Shown here in pieces: positions 46,401 through 60,300 of a DNA stretch of 64,000 nucleotides (the stretch's first letter is position 1; each line of letters begins with the position of its first letter). A program made the position numbers and the translations under genes. Origin of the DNA: Elysia crispata (Eukaryota > Mollusca > Gastropoda > Plakobranchidae). The notes below the pieces were generated by a model, which was not told the origin of the DNA, made no database searches, and worked only from the letters and a program-made list of their open reading frames with translations. Location of the stretch: positions 712,501 through 776,500 of the forward strand of contig JAWDGP010003786.1 of assembly GCA_033675545.1 (NCBI GenBank), read 5' to 3'.

Positions 46401-49380
46401 TGTCAAATCAGAAATATGCCTATTATGATTTATCACATGAGAGCAACAGCAAATTATCAATCTGTTAGTCATTGAAGCACAATGGCAAGCCAAACTTCTT
46501 TACCCCTAACAGCCTGTATTTGTCAATTTCTTCACAAGCTTAGCTCAATAAAAAGCAGCAAAAGGGCTTGCTTGAAAAGAGAGTGGGTATATAGAGAGAT
46601 GGGAAAGTATACAATTTAATACCCGTTAAATATATTTTACACCCAGTTGTAGATTGTTATGCAGTAAAAGATGTTTGCTTCCATACATGACATTTTTGCA
46701 ACTTATCTGAATTAGAAATATATCAGTGTTACATCCTTCAACAGCCCTGACCGTGCCTTACTATGTTGTTCATTTATTTCAACCCTTTAACTTCTATTGT
46801 AGAATGTCATTTTTTACTCCTGCTGTTTTTTTTTTTTTTTTTTTAAGTTTTGTTTCTTTTTCATATATGTGATTTTTACATGCTTCTGTTTCTGTTCATT
46901 GTTTGAAATAATTGTTTACAAGCGTTCAAAGAGTTATATAATTTGCATATCATCTGTAGGCACCATGTGCATTGCAGAATATTTTGTTATGAATCAAATA
47001 AAGTTTTTTTTCCCACTGTTTTTGCTTTGCTTCCATTCTCTTTTCACAGGGTCAAGTTTTATATGTTTATCTTTCGACTCTGCAATTCAAAATTCGACAG
47101 ATTGAGGACGAAGGCTTCCTTTTTTTTTAATAAACTTTTCAACTCAACATAGACAATTTTCAATGTCTTTTTCATGTATCAAAATTTGAGGTTAAGGGAA
47201 AAGTAACTAAGCAAAACTAGTAAGAAATAAACCTAATTGTATGGCCTTACAAATCATATATCGTTAATTTTCTCAGGTTCTACTTCTTCGTAGAAAATTT
47301 GCCCAAACTCGTTTGAAATGATGAGAATATCGTTAAATATAATCAAGGCTGTAGAAAATACTTAGAAAAATGATGAGACTAAAGAGAGCACCTTGTCATA
47401 GGGCTTCTTCTTTGGTTATGGTGTTGCTAATCAGAAAGAGAATCTTCCAGTCAACTTAGAATACAAAGGACTCTGAATTTAATTTAATTTTATGGACACC
47501 TCAAAGCTGAACTTTTGTTCATCTCCTGTGCACAAATTACCCTTGATCTGGAATTTATAATTGTTCAGACTGCTTTTCTCAAACATTGTGGCATAAGTAT
47601 GAAATGACATTAAGAATTCTTTTTGTAATGCTCAGTCAGCTTGTAGCAGATTTCAAAGACAAAATTGCTGCTTCTTAAATTTCCTTTCTCTATGCTTTTT
47701 TCTACCATGGTAAACTACAGCTTACAATATATTTTTGCTTAACATTGTTCTGATAATCAAAGTTATATCGTATAAGTATTCTGTCTCATTTCTGGGTCTC
47801 GATCAATATGGAACAGAAAATTCTGACTTTATCTTTTACAGTATATAGCCATGCCATCCCTTTATACTAAAAACTTTTCAGGAAAACCCTTCCACTTGAA
47901 AAACGTTTTTTTGTTGTTTTTTTTTTTTTAATTTCAACAACTATTTAAATATTTATATTTCTATGTTATTGTAAGAAACTAAATGATAAATGTATGAATT
48001 ATTCAATTTTTGTAATTGATCTATTTCTCAGTCTTTTCTATAATCCAAGTATAAAGAATCCTGACATTGCTATTGTCTGTTTTTGTTTTGTTTTGCTTTT
48101 TTTTTTTTTTACTATAGATCAAATGTTGCACTTCGTAGGAATCTCTCTTGTTGGAAATGTTAAAAAAAACCCTTACAGGAACATAAGCAACTGATTTTTA
48201 AGAGGTTTTGATGTAGAATTGTATTTTGTATTAAGAAATGATACATGTTTGTGCCACAACTGGTAACTATTATAGGGCTAGAGAAAATTTGGCTTGGATT
48301 ATTTCTCGAAGTAAATTATGTCCAGTCTTATAGAAATAACTAATACAAGTCTAAAGTTATCTGTCATTTTTTCCCTTTTTTTTAAAATTCCCCACAAAAA
48401 TTCCTTTTAAGTTTTATTGAGGTATTTACCTCTCTGATAATAGTAGAGATACACTAACATGCGCTTTATCATATTTTCAAAATGTCAACAGACCTTTTTT
48501 TTTTTAAATAAATTTTATATTGTACCAAAAAGAGAACAGTTCTTAAATTATTTACAAGCTTTTTTCTGTGAGACATTGTGTTTAAATGCTGCTACACATC
48601 ATTGCTCCCTTGGCTTTTTACTCCCTTATTCTCAATAATTATAACATGAACATAATTATATTACGTAGGAAGTGGTACTTTCATAACTGTACCCCTTTCT
48701 TATACAAGGTGATACTGATATCTAAGATCTTGACATATTCCACTGAGCATACATTTCTGGAATAAATTTAATACAACCCTTATTCCCATTTATTCTTTTT
48801 TCTTGGCAAATCTTCATTTGTGCTGTGATTATTAATTGTTCCTGCTCTTTTTTTTGTTGATGTGTTTATACTTTTTTTTTTTTTAAATAACTGAACATTT
48901 CCATCACATCTCGAAGCTGTGCTGGGGAAATTATCTTTAGATGTGAAGGCCATAATGATGCAAATAACGTACTTTAATGCAGTTGCGGATTAAAAGACAA
49001 ATAATATTACATTGAAATCATGGCAGGCAGGTGACGGAAGAAAAGCTAGGAGGGTGAAGTAAATTTTCCCTGCTGGACAGAGGATATATAGGTACGAGTA
49101 ATGTTTAGTTCAGGCATTGTTGCTGCGGAAAGAAACTGCTACTCGCTACAAGTGTTCTTGCTAAATATTCATGACAAGACAAATTTCAAGAGTAAAGTTA
49201 AGGACCCCCAGCAGGCTAATCTTCCTTTTTGGATTGTCGTGTTGCAGGTAACACAGGCTTGTTACCCTCGTCCAGCGTCTGCTCACACAGATAGTGGGAA
49301 TCCCCGTAACATGAAATATCCACCACTCAACTAAAGGGAAAGCCAATCAGCAATAAGCAATAAATAAAGAGTAATCAGTA
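43400..49380. other. Intergenic AT-rich DNA, no gene recognised
   Basis: Many poly-T runs (e.g. 46828, 47918, 48095, 48874). No exon-like stretch with protein resemblance on either strand. Part may be long RSK 3'UTR. Confidence 0.45.
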
Positions 49381-49499
49381 TGGAGACAAAGATTTGAGGC
49401 CTGAGTGTCCTCGTGTGCAAGACTTTTAATATAGAGAAACTCCAGGGAAGGTACAGGGCCTGAGAAGGATTGCTTTATTGTGTCGGAGTTGTGTAGGCG

Positions 49500-49570
49500 C
49501 CAGATTGCTGTCACTAGAGGATTATACTGATATAGTGATAAGTAGGACAGGGGTTCGATTCCTGGCTAAA
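49500..49570 (+). repeat. tRNA-like B-box, possible SINE head remnant
   Basis: GGTTCGATTCC near 49554 is a perfect pol III B-box. TGTCACTAGAGG about 45 bp upstream loosely fits an A-box. No full tRNA cloverleaf can be drawn. Confidence 0.2.
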
Positions 49571-50499
49571 TCATGATTTTGTGGCGTAGTCGAATCCCAT
49601 CTAACCAGCCCCATCTCGTATTTAACAGAAAACTTCCGTCCCAAATACAATCATTATGGAAACTTAGGGGATTTAGAATTTACCAGAGAACATCAGTTTA
49701 ACTAGGCAACTGGAAGAACAGATAAAGGTCATTATTAATCATAGGATTGTAGAAAAATCTGAAGACATAGCTTTCAATGATGACGATATGACGGCATGGA
49801 ATAGTGTTTATGAAAAAATTGGAAATGGCACAGGCCTAGAGCTGACCACAAGACCCTTGATAATTATCATTACATGATGGTTTTGGGTGCATAGTTAGGA
49901 TTGAGGAGAGGAGGGATATAAAGGGATCCCATGTACTTGGCTTTGAAGCGATCGAGGAGAAATAATTTGAATCCTGCCAAAGCGAACAACCATGTGATCG
50001 ACTCTTCTTGGTTTTAGTAACCGCCAAGAAAAACTGTAAAACATGGACATTGAAAGCCCAGGAAAAACGATGTGCCAATTGAACAACATTTAGATTCGCG
50101 AAGATTCGAAAACAGTAACATGCTCCTTTCTTCTAAAGCCTATCCTAGCGTTGCTGAAAAAAAAAAAAAAATAGGGAGCAAACCATAACTCCAAATCCAA
50201 CCAAACGGTAGCATATGATTATGAGGAAAGTGTCGAATAATTGAAAGGAGAGGACGCAGGAGAAGTGAAACAACAATGAAAAGCATTACAAAAACAGTAT
50301 TTTATGCAGCAACATAACGAATACGAAAAATTGAAAGAAGACCAAAATAAAAAAAAAAGTGGATGACTGTAAATCTTACACAAAAGAAACAAAAAACAAA
50401 AAAAAAAAATCATAAAGAAACAAAATGAAGCATTGCAAAAGGAAGTTTGAGTGACATGTGATGAAGCCACACTAGAAGTAATCAACGAGTGTGAATATA

Positions 50500-51450
50500 T
50501 TGATCTAAACCGATTTATCCCATATACACAACTGTGTCTGGTTCGTCCACAGGATTCTTAGAAAAAGAATGATTAAACTGGTATAGAAAAACAAAAAAAT
50601 CTTAGATTGGCAGAAAGTTTAAATGAACTTAAGAATTAATTTTGAGGAGCACTATGGGCCGCGCCGGTCATTTATAAACAGTAAGAGCAGCAACGGAAAA
50701 GAGAAAAAGTTGTGGAGGCAACATGCCCTCTATATATACACTTAAAGAGTTTCACAGAACGATATCAAATAAAAAAAAAAAACATTGAAAAGAAACAAAC
50801 TTTAGGAGACGAATTTAAAGCGAATTCAACCACCAGATATAAAATAGTCTCATTTTTTAAAGAGACGAATAGAATAACAAAACTTAACGGCAATCTAAAT
50901 TTTTGAAACTTTGGTTAAGCGTAAAATTGAAGTCCAATAAGGTATAGGCCCACATGACAGCCTGTGTATAAAATGACTACACCAAAGCATTTGATGCAAT
51001 TCGCAACGATTAAATGACAACGCAAATGACAAGATAGTTGAGTCGAAAAAGGCATGAATAATTCAGAGCCTTTTAACAATGGCAAATAGAGTTGATACAG
51101 ACATCAGCACATGTTAAAAAAAAAAAACAAATAAATAAAGCGAAATATCAAAGTGAATGCTCCAGGTGAGAGAAACGAAATATTTACTGGCTTAAACCAT
51201 TTCACCCTGAATAATCGAAGCTAGTTTGAAGGTTGGACTGTCACTACAAAACTGCTCTTTATCCTAACTTTATTCGGAACAATCGAGGAAATCACAATGG
51301 GAAAAAAGATCTATGAATTCTTAAAAAAAAAAAAAAAATTACAATTAGAATAAATGCCAAACACTTTACTATGGTCAGCCTTGAGTTGCCATAGACGACA
51401 CCTATCACAAAATAGTATGGATAAGGCCAACGAAGAAAATGAGGCAAGCA
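50500..51450 (+). mobile_element. Decayed LINE reverse-transcriptase remnant
   Basis: The clearest trace is DYTKAFDAIRND at 50975-51010, matching the D(Y/F)xKAFDxVRH catalytic-region signature of RTE-like LINE polymerases. Surrounding frames are broken by many stops and A-runs. Boundaries are uncertain and may extend left to about 49700. Confidence 0.45.
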
Positions 51451-51574
51451 TTTTCTATGAGTTCATTCGTCCAATTTGAAAAAAAAAAATCTATATTATG
51501 TAACGTAATAGTATAATCCTCTTGGGATAATTATTTCTCTGTCACAATAATAACGTTAGCCTACGTATTCTGAA

Positions 51575-51579
51575 CCAAT
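51575..51579 (+). promoter_or_regulatory. CCAAT box upstream of DDX18
   Basis: CCAAT about 50 bp before the ATG in an otherwise AT-rich region. Plausible promoter element, motif only. Confidence 0.25.
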
Positions 51580-51626
51580 TTGTTCCTTTTGCTCCTCTCA
51601 AAAGGAAGATTTGATCATTCAACAAA

Positions 51627-51708
51627 ATGGCGACTACAGTGAAAGACATGCGGAAAAAATTAAAGGAAATTCGACAGACTATTGAAAGCGGAAATTTAGA
51701 TGAAAAAG
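51627..51708 (+). CDS. DDX18: DDX18 exon 1
   Basis: Encodes [20 protein letters not shown] then SGNLDEK. In-frame stop upstream at 51612; donor GTACGT; ends in phase 1. The following intron is about 3.6 kb. Confidence 0.85.
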
Positions 51709-54342
51709 GTACGTCCACATCAATTTTTGGTAAAATTGCAGATATTTTTAATTCAAAAGATATAGGACAAGCCATCTTAAAAATCTAAAAGGGTCTTAAA
51801 GATTATTTTCAAATAATAAGTACGGTTTGAAAATATTTGCATGTTAGGAACATTACAGGACAAACAACAAACGGAAAACTGCATACCAGACACATAATGA
51901 TCTACTAATATACCATAAAATATTGTGTTTTACATGATTGAATCTTAATGTTTTTAAAAATATTGGCTTGTTTTGAAAATAAAAAAGACTGCCCTTGTGA
52001 AGAAAAAGCAGATGAGTAGTGATTAGTTAGGAGTGTTACTGGACAATAAAAAAAAAAAGTGACTGAATGTAAATGCTTTTATCTTCCTTTGTATGGGGTT
52101 CATGTTTTATATAAAATACTACTCTATACTCCAACTTTAACAAAAATTGTACAAGGTGAAATTGAATTTATTTACAATAGTAGGCCCATACCTGTACTGA
52201 TATAACAACAAAACTAACATTTCAAAAACTTGGAATCCACTCTTATTAGAGATAAATAGGTTGTCAGGAAAAAATGCAATATGAAAATACTGTGGAATAA
52301 AAAAAAAAACCAAAATAGAGCAAAGAGATTTCTAATGAATCATAGAGTGGGCATATATGTGATAAAGAAGATGTTAGAAATGTTTCAAAAGAAGTACACT
52401 CCACCTGTACCCAGTAAAACTCATAACACCCCCTGGCTTTCCTCGAGTTTAAACTCACTTGAAGTTATTGAATTTATTTTCTTCTAACAGAGCATTCCTA
52501 GTAAGAGAGAATTTGGATATAAATTATCAAAACTAATAAAGAATATTAAATTATGGCGGCTCTAGGCTTCTTAGCCAACTGGAATGTTACCAGGGGCAAA
52601 CTTAGGTTCGTCCCAATCAAATCTTACTCTTTGTTCTATGTATTAGGGCTCTTTCGTGTAATGTCGAAGTACATCCTTGAGACCTTTAATTATCAAGTAC
52701 AGGCAGTTAAACTTAAAGCTTATTAAATACACATTAGTTTCCTTATATTACATTTCTTTGTCCAATTTGTTAAGAAATGTTACACTATCACAGAAACGTT
52801 AGGAAACGTTACAACACAAAATCCAAGAACGACCCGATGTCCTTACCTGTGTACAGTACCACCATTGCGAAAGTGAAAGAGAAACCCAGATGAAATATTT
52901 AACTTAGTTTCCGGCAGTTAAAAATCAACTTTTTGATTCTGTGGTAAAACAAACTTTTGCCCCACGGTGTATGTTAGGAGTGTTACAAACGGACGACAAT
53001 TTTACAGCATTAGTTTGACCGCTAATAACAGCTGACTGATGCAAGCCATTTACTAATGGTTAGAATCAAAATAGTGCTCGTTACTTGTTTGATTTAAATA
53101 TTGGACTTTGACACTGGGGTCATACACAGGCGTTTTAATATTCTCTTGAAATGAAGGAACTCAAAACGGACAAACACAGTAACAGGTCTAAAGCAGTTTT
53201 TAACTGCTGCTCAACACATAATAGTGCAAACATCGGGTTTTGCGTTTCCTTAGATCTAAAAATTGAAATCTTGGTCTTACATTAAGACACTTGTAAAAGC
53301 AAAAGCAAAGTGACTTTATATGATGCTTGACTATAGCATTTAAGTCAGGCATATTTTGATGTCCACTTTCTGAATGGGATTTTTACCACATTTTTTGTTT
53401 TCATTTGCAAATAAAGCTGTTAATATAAATCCTATTTTCAAGCTTATGGAAGGTAGCTGATGTTATTTTAAAACATTTCCAAGAATTTAAAGGTAATTTT
53501 TAAATTTGTGCTTTGATTTTTATGCATCTGAAAATTGGACCAAAGTTGGTAAACAGTACTGGTGGACTGACCCATATGCCTTTATCTTTAACATAAATAT
53601 CTACATCTAGACCTATGCCTTGGCTATAAATCTAGGTGTATTGTTCTACTTCTAAGTTCGGAATAGGTATGACGCCTGTATCATACTAAAGAATGCTTCA
53701 CTTGATTGGGCCATAGAAAAAGATTGGATTTGGTTTTTGCATTGGTCATATTTCGTGAATCATTTTCTAACAATGAATTACCAATAAAAAAAAACCAAAC
53801 TACTGCATCATATATATATATATATATATATCCTAAAGGCATACTTAAACAGTAGGACTTACTTTTGGGTACATTGGTTTTAGTATATAAGATATATGAA
53901 GCTGTAGTTTTTTCATTATTGGTAATTCATCGTATGAAATGATTTACACTTACTTTCAAGAGGCATTAATAAGCTCTATATGGCAAGTATTGACCTGTTG
54001 AACATTTAAATTGAGAGTGTTCTCAGAAGGTACCATACCTATTTGCAAGTCTTTCCACTAAACCAACATACCCAATTGTAAGTCTCAACCTAAGTTATAA
54101 TGTGAGATGTGGACCCATCTCTAGTTGAGTTCTATCTCTACTTATCACCAGTCTTGAAAATACAGAAACATCACTTGGCCAAATTTAATATGGTAAAGGT
54201 ATTTTTTTTACAGTACTTTCACAAAATAAATGTGCTTCAATTTAAAAGGTAGTACAACTAAAATACAGGAAATTATGAGATGTGAAATATTCATCTATTT
54301 GCTTGCTATGCAATGTATCGTTGACTCAAATGAGCCCCCCTC

Positions 54343-54373
<31 letters not shown>

Positions 54374-57300
54374 CAAAAAACGAAAAACAAATACACCTTG
54401 AGTTCAAGAGAATTTTGTATTCTAGATTTTTATTGGGTGCTCCTTGCAGTTCTCTATTTTTAGGATCCAGTAGACTCTTCTCATTCAAAGCAAGTTTTAA
54501 GGTTTTATAAAGATGCCTTAGATAGGTATCAAATGTCATGGTGAGACTTGGTTTAGTAAAGGTGCCCTTTAATGAGTGAAAATGGACAACTAACAAAGTG
54601 TTTCCAATCTCGGGCTCTAGATATGTAATATGAATTTCAAATTTTTTATTTTAATAAATATTCCATGTTGAATGGGGGTGAGAGTTAGAACTTTGGAGCA
54701 TATCAAAATCATATCCAGGGATGTTTTTCCAGTTACAATTTTGAACTGAATTCTTACACTTTACCTCAGTATTAATGTGAAGAAAGTTCTTTTAAGAACT
54801 GTTTAACTATAAGGACATTTAATGGCAAAGTGTATCATTTTATGAACATTTACTGAACAATGATTTAAATCTGATACACCTGCTTAACCAGAAAGGTCAG
54901 AATTCCTTTGTTTCAAAAAATATACGCTAGAACTTATTAACCCTTTTTGTCATTAAAAGAAAATGCGTTCTTAAAATTATACCTTAAGAAATGTAAATTG
55001 GTGATTGATGCATATTGTTTTTAAAGACAGGAAAAAAAATTATAAAATAGTGACTTCATGAAATCTGCATTTCAAATTTTTTAGATTATAAAGTCATTTC
55101 ATTTTTTTTTTGACTGATCATTGGCTTTTGGCTTGTGTCATTTTGTGAATAAAGTTGTCACTGCTAGTTTTAACTCCAACAGAATCTTTCTAAATTCAAG
55201 TTTTATCACCTAAGGCTAATGAATCAAGCAGATTATAATTTATTCAAAATATCATAAATTTGTGAAATTTTACATGCTTCCTAAAGCTTTTTCTTATACA
55301 CATTGAACCTAATGAAAATCATGTAATTAAATTTGAAATTTTCCATCTACAGAGTTAAAAAAGTTAAATTTGATGCGGAAAAAGCTAAAAGCTAAATTGG
55401 CTGCTGCCAAGGAGATAGCAGGTAAAATTTATTTAAAATTGAATTGCTTTAAATCAAATTCTTCATTTTTGTACCAAACAATTAAATTAAAGTAATTGTT
55501 GTGGAGATCTTCTACTGTTGAATTGGCACCTGAAAGATAAGGCATAAAATTAAGAACTCACTGTTGCTCTGAATTTATTATTTTAAGTCAAGCTATAAAT
55601 CTATTCATCTTTTATAAAGTATAGTGTTACAAAGCAAGTAAGTTTTTTTGTTTCGCAGAACAAGGAGATAACTCTGTACCAGAACAAGAAGTTGCTGAAG
55701 ATGAAATTGAAGCAGAAGAGGAGGGAGAGGAAGAAAATCAGACTCCACAGAATGATGAATCAATGGAAGAAGAGTCTTCATCTGTGCCATTTGATACATC
55801 TTTTGCATCTCTCAAAGACAAAGTCTGTGATCTCACTTTGAAAGGAGTTGAGGACATGGGCTTTACTCACATGACAGAGATCCAACACAGATCCATCCCC
55901 TATTTGTTGGAAGGCAGGTACGACCTGATTTCTTGCAGATACCATCACATTTAAACTAAGTAGTTAACAAGATGTGTTATGAAGGTAAAACCCTGAAAGG
56001 AAGGTGAAATTTATTCAGGTTATAACTGGAACAGAAATTTATTTGAAAATAAAATCCTAAAATTCTATAGTTGACTTCACATGCTATTTTAAAATTAAAA
56101 CTCATATTCATTTAGTTTCAAAACCAGTCATTGTCAATTCCACATTTTGTAGTTCGGAATTAGTATGTTATTAAGTTTTTTTATATCTAGAATATAAGGT
56201 AAGCTTTTTCCACTTGATCTTCATATATTTTCTAATTCATTTGTCATTGAAATCATAAGTAAGCTGCAAAGTTCACAAGAAAGTAGTCATTTTTCAAAGA
56301 TAAATCTTCTGTGAAACCACCTATTGCGATTTATAGTGAGGGGGGCGCCATTCTTTGTTTTTATTTCACAACAAGCATGGCAGGTTATGGTTCAGGCAAG
56401 AATTTTGATCAGAAGAATGTTGATTATTTGCTAAATTCTTGAAAAGTACAGTAATTTTAAGAAAGAAAATTAATGTAGAAAGGCTGATTAGCTAATATTG
56501 AGGTGGATTTAGACATTTTATTTGAAGGCAGAAGTGCCGAAAGACAGAAACTGCCTGGCTGATAGTGGAGTTTTTACTTCACCAATTCTAAATTCCACTA
56601 TCAGGAACAATTTAGATCCTGTCGCCCTAAATTTTTTGTTTTTCTAATGTGAGGTTTAATCTTTGCATTGATGTTATGAGTACCACGATGACAGGATAGA
56701 TAGATCTAGGTCTACCAGTGTTAGCAGGCACAAGTGAATCAGAGCGTAAACATTCATCAACTGACTGCTGTTAGCTATAACTTTCTTCATTGGTCTTCAC
56801 TGCTGTGTGGTGTGTATAAGCGGGTTTTTTTAAATTAGCATGGCGTCCCTTTGCATAGCTGCCAACTAGTACGTATAATACATATTTAGTCTATATTTGG
56901 GCTTCGGAGTATGTCTGTCCATATATCAATGCTAAAAAGTACGTATTTTGCAGTATCCCTCTTAAACATTAAAAATACATGCTTGGTGGACTGCTCATAG
57001 CTTGCAGCCATGGTGCATTTGTTAAAGTTATGATAGGAGGGAATTATATAGAGTTTACAGTTATTTACAGGTAAGCTTGTAAAGGTTTAATCAAGCTTGT
57101 GTTAAAGTCAATCTTGAAAATTGTTCTTAATGGGCTACATCATCCACGAGGTTTGCAGTGACCAATTTTATTTATCTCGCTAAAAATCTTTTCAAAAGTT
57201 GGCAGCTATGCCTTTGGCGACAGTGGTGCAAGGGGGGGGGGGCAAGTCAGGCAGGTTATTTCAAATCCTAAAATAGTTTACTTGTACAAAACGGGTCTAT

Positions 57301-60300
57301 GAATTTTTATTTTATATATCTACTGAGGAATGCATTTATATCTTTTGCTCAACTGAAAAGATGAAACAGGCTGTAATCAGACTAAATATACTACAATCAA
57401 CTAAAATAGAAATACTATAAAGATAAAGAGTAGATTTAAATAATACTTTTAATTTTGGCTCATTTGTCTACATTTTATATAATGATTACTTTCATTTTTT
57501 TGTTTCCTTTTTAACTAACCTTTTCTCTTTTTCAATGATTTCCTTTATTTTTTTAAAACTCTTTCCTAGAGATTTGATGGGTGCAGCAAAAACTGGTAGC
57601 GGAAAAACCTTGGCTTTCCTAATCCCAGCTGTTGAACTTGTGTATAAATGTCATTTCATGCCACGCAACGGTACTGGTGTCATTATCATTTCACCGACAA
57701 GGGAATTATCAATGCAGGTGACTCTTTTTATAGTTAGACCTTTTATGTATTTGTAAGATGTTTATAGAACTTGCTTGCAAGGATTCTTGTCTGGAGGCGT
57801 AATTCCAATTTTCATTTTATAATGAGGTAATCACGAAGGACAGTTTATGTAAATCAAGTTAAATTGTTGATCCACCTAGCTTTGCCAAAATTTTTATTTT
57901 AGGCTTACTCAGCATATAGATCTATATACAAGAGACTTTTAAAATAGCAATTATTTGTAAAGATGTCATCTTTAATCTAGTTACAATATAATATTTTCCT
58001 TTGTCATTTGATGTCGGTCATAATATATTTGTCCTACCTTCAGACGTTTGGTGTGCTAAAAGAGCTTCTTAAATACCACCATCACACATATGGGCTTGTA
58101 ATGGGAGGCACCAACAGAGGTGATGAGGCTAAAAAGCTTGTGAAAGGCATCAACATTCTGGTAGCTACCCCTGGACGGCTTCTTGATCACTTGCAGGTAG
58201 GGAAATAGATTCTAAAATAAAAGTTATCATTTGACAAACTGAACTGAGCAAGATGTTTTCTATTTTTGCCTTTTTTGGATTTTTTTTTTTTTTTGAAATA
58301 TGATGCATTTGAAATGATTGGATTTAGTAAGCTCTGGAAACAGTTATATTTTTAATCTTTTAAGCACTCAAACTAGCTCCAGAGCAAAAGCTGCCATCCT
58401 TGATGGTGTTCTCAGTGAATTCTTGCTCCTATTACAGACTATTTAAAAACAATTTTTTAATGTTAATTCTGCAGCAGCTGTGGTTAATCTACATAAAGGT
58501 CTTGTTATTTATTGTTTGAGTGATACTGGTAAATTAAATTTTAACAAGAGTTTTGGTAGTTGGTAAGTTAAACATTGTTAAATGGATAGTGATTATTACA
58601 TTCAGTGGCATGTAGAGCTGAAAATGTAATTTAGATTGACTGCTCTAAACTGTCTTTAATATTAGATTTTTTCCAATGATTAACTCTTTCTGACAGCATG
58701 CTAGTTTTGCCAGTTACCTAATTTTGTATGTTTGCAACTGCATTTAAGAATTGTTTTTTTATTTTTTGTTTGTTTGAAGAACACAAAGGATTTCATGTAC
58801 AAAAATCTGCAATGCTTGATTATTGATGAAGCTGATCGCATTCTGGACATGGGCTTTGAAGAAGAGATGAAGCAGATCATTCAGCTTTTGCCCAGTAAGT
58901 TTTCATTCTCATTTAAAATCCAGTCAAATCCAAATAATTCGAATCCGGATAGTTTGAATTCTTGGATATGTCGATGTTGTTTAATTTTATCAAGTATTTC
59001 TCTCTTTGAGCTTTATTACAAAATACCGCTTAGTTCGAATTTCGAAACAAGGATCCGGTAAATTCGAACTGGTTTTGGCATGATTTTTCTTTCATGGCTT
59101 GTAAAACAAAGTAATGTGCTATGCTCCACGCAGCAAGCGATGCTGGTGTGTGTATGTGTGTGTGAGTGTTCCGCCCCCCTAGGTCACATTCAAGAGTCTG
59201 CAATAAGGCTACGAGAGGGAAAGAGGTTAGGCCCAGGGACTAGGTGACCTATCATAGTCACGCCCCCTCTCCCCCTGAACATACTAGTACAACATTCCTG
59301 ATCTGCCATCTACATTTTTTTTTTTTACTCTTTCTCTATGTGTTTGGATAATTCGAAGTCCTTTTTTATTCCAATGACTTAGAAATAAGCGGACTCGACT
59401 GTAAATATACATGGAATATTGTTTTCATTCCTAGTTTTACTTTTGAAGATGACACTGCTGTGTAAAGATACCACTATTGGTGATAATATTGGTGGACAGC
59501 TGTTGTACCAGTCCTGTACTAGTAAATATTCACTCTTTGCTATTGTATTTCTGCATTGCATTGACCATCAGCGACGATCTTTTTGGCCTTGTTATAAAAA
59601 CATTAACTGACAAACTCATACTATATGTACCTTGCTTTACATTTTTTTTTGTGCAGCATTTCTTTATTAATTTATTGGATATATTCTTTTTTTTAATTGA
59701 AGACATGTTCATTTTGTTTGATTCATTCCATTCAGAAAAAAGACAAACTATGCTTTTCTCTGCAACACCAACAAGGAAAACAGAAGACCTGGCCAGGATT
59801 TCTCTTAAAAAAGAACCGTTTTATGTGGGTGTTGATGACAAGAAAGATAATGCAACAGTTGAAGGTTTAGAACAGGTAAACATTTGATTTGTTTTCCATG
59901 ATTGTGTATAACTACAATACGATTTGTTAAGTCTTTTTTTTATAAACAATATGATTGTGTGCTTTGTATTAAGTTATGGCATGAAACAGAAAAGAATTAT
60001 CTTCTTAGATGAAAATTGTCCAATGTCATCTAAAAAGATAAGGAACTAACATTGCATTTATTTATTTTTATTCATAACTGAAAATTGTATTTATTTTCTT
60101 TTTGTTCTTCTCAGGGGTATGTCATTTGTGAACCAGACAAGAGGTTCTTGTTGCTGTTTACATTCTTGAAGAAGAACAAGAAGCGGAAAGTGATGGTGTT
60201 CTTCTCTTCTTGCATGGCTGTGCGGTTCTACAGCGAGCTACTCAACTATATTGACCTCAGTGTTCAGTGCATACATGTGAGCTCTAGATTTGCTTGAAAT

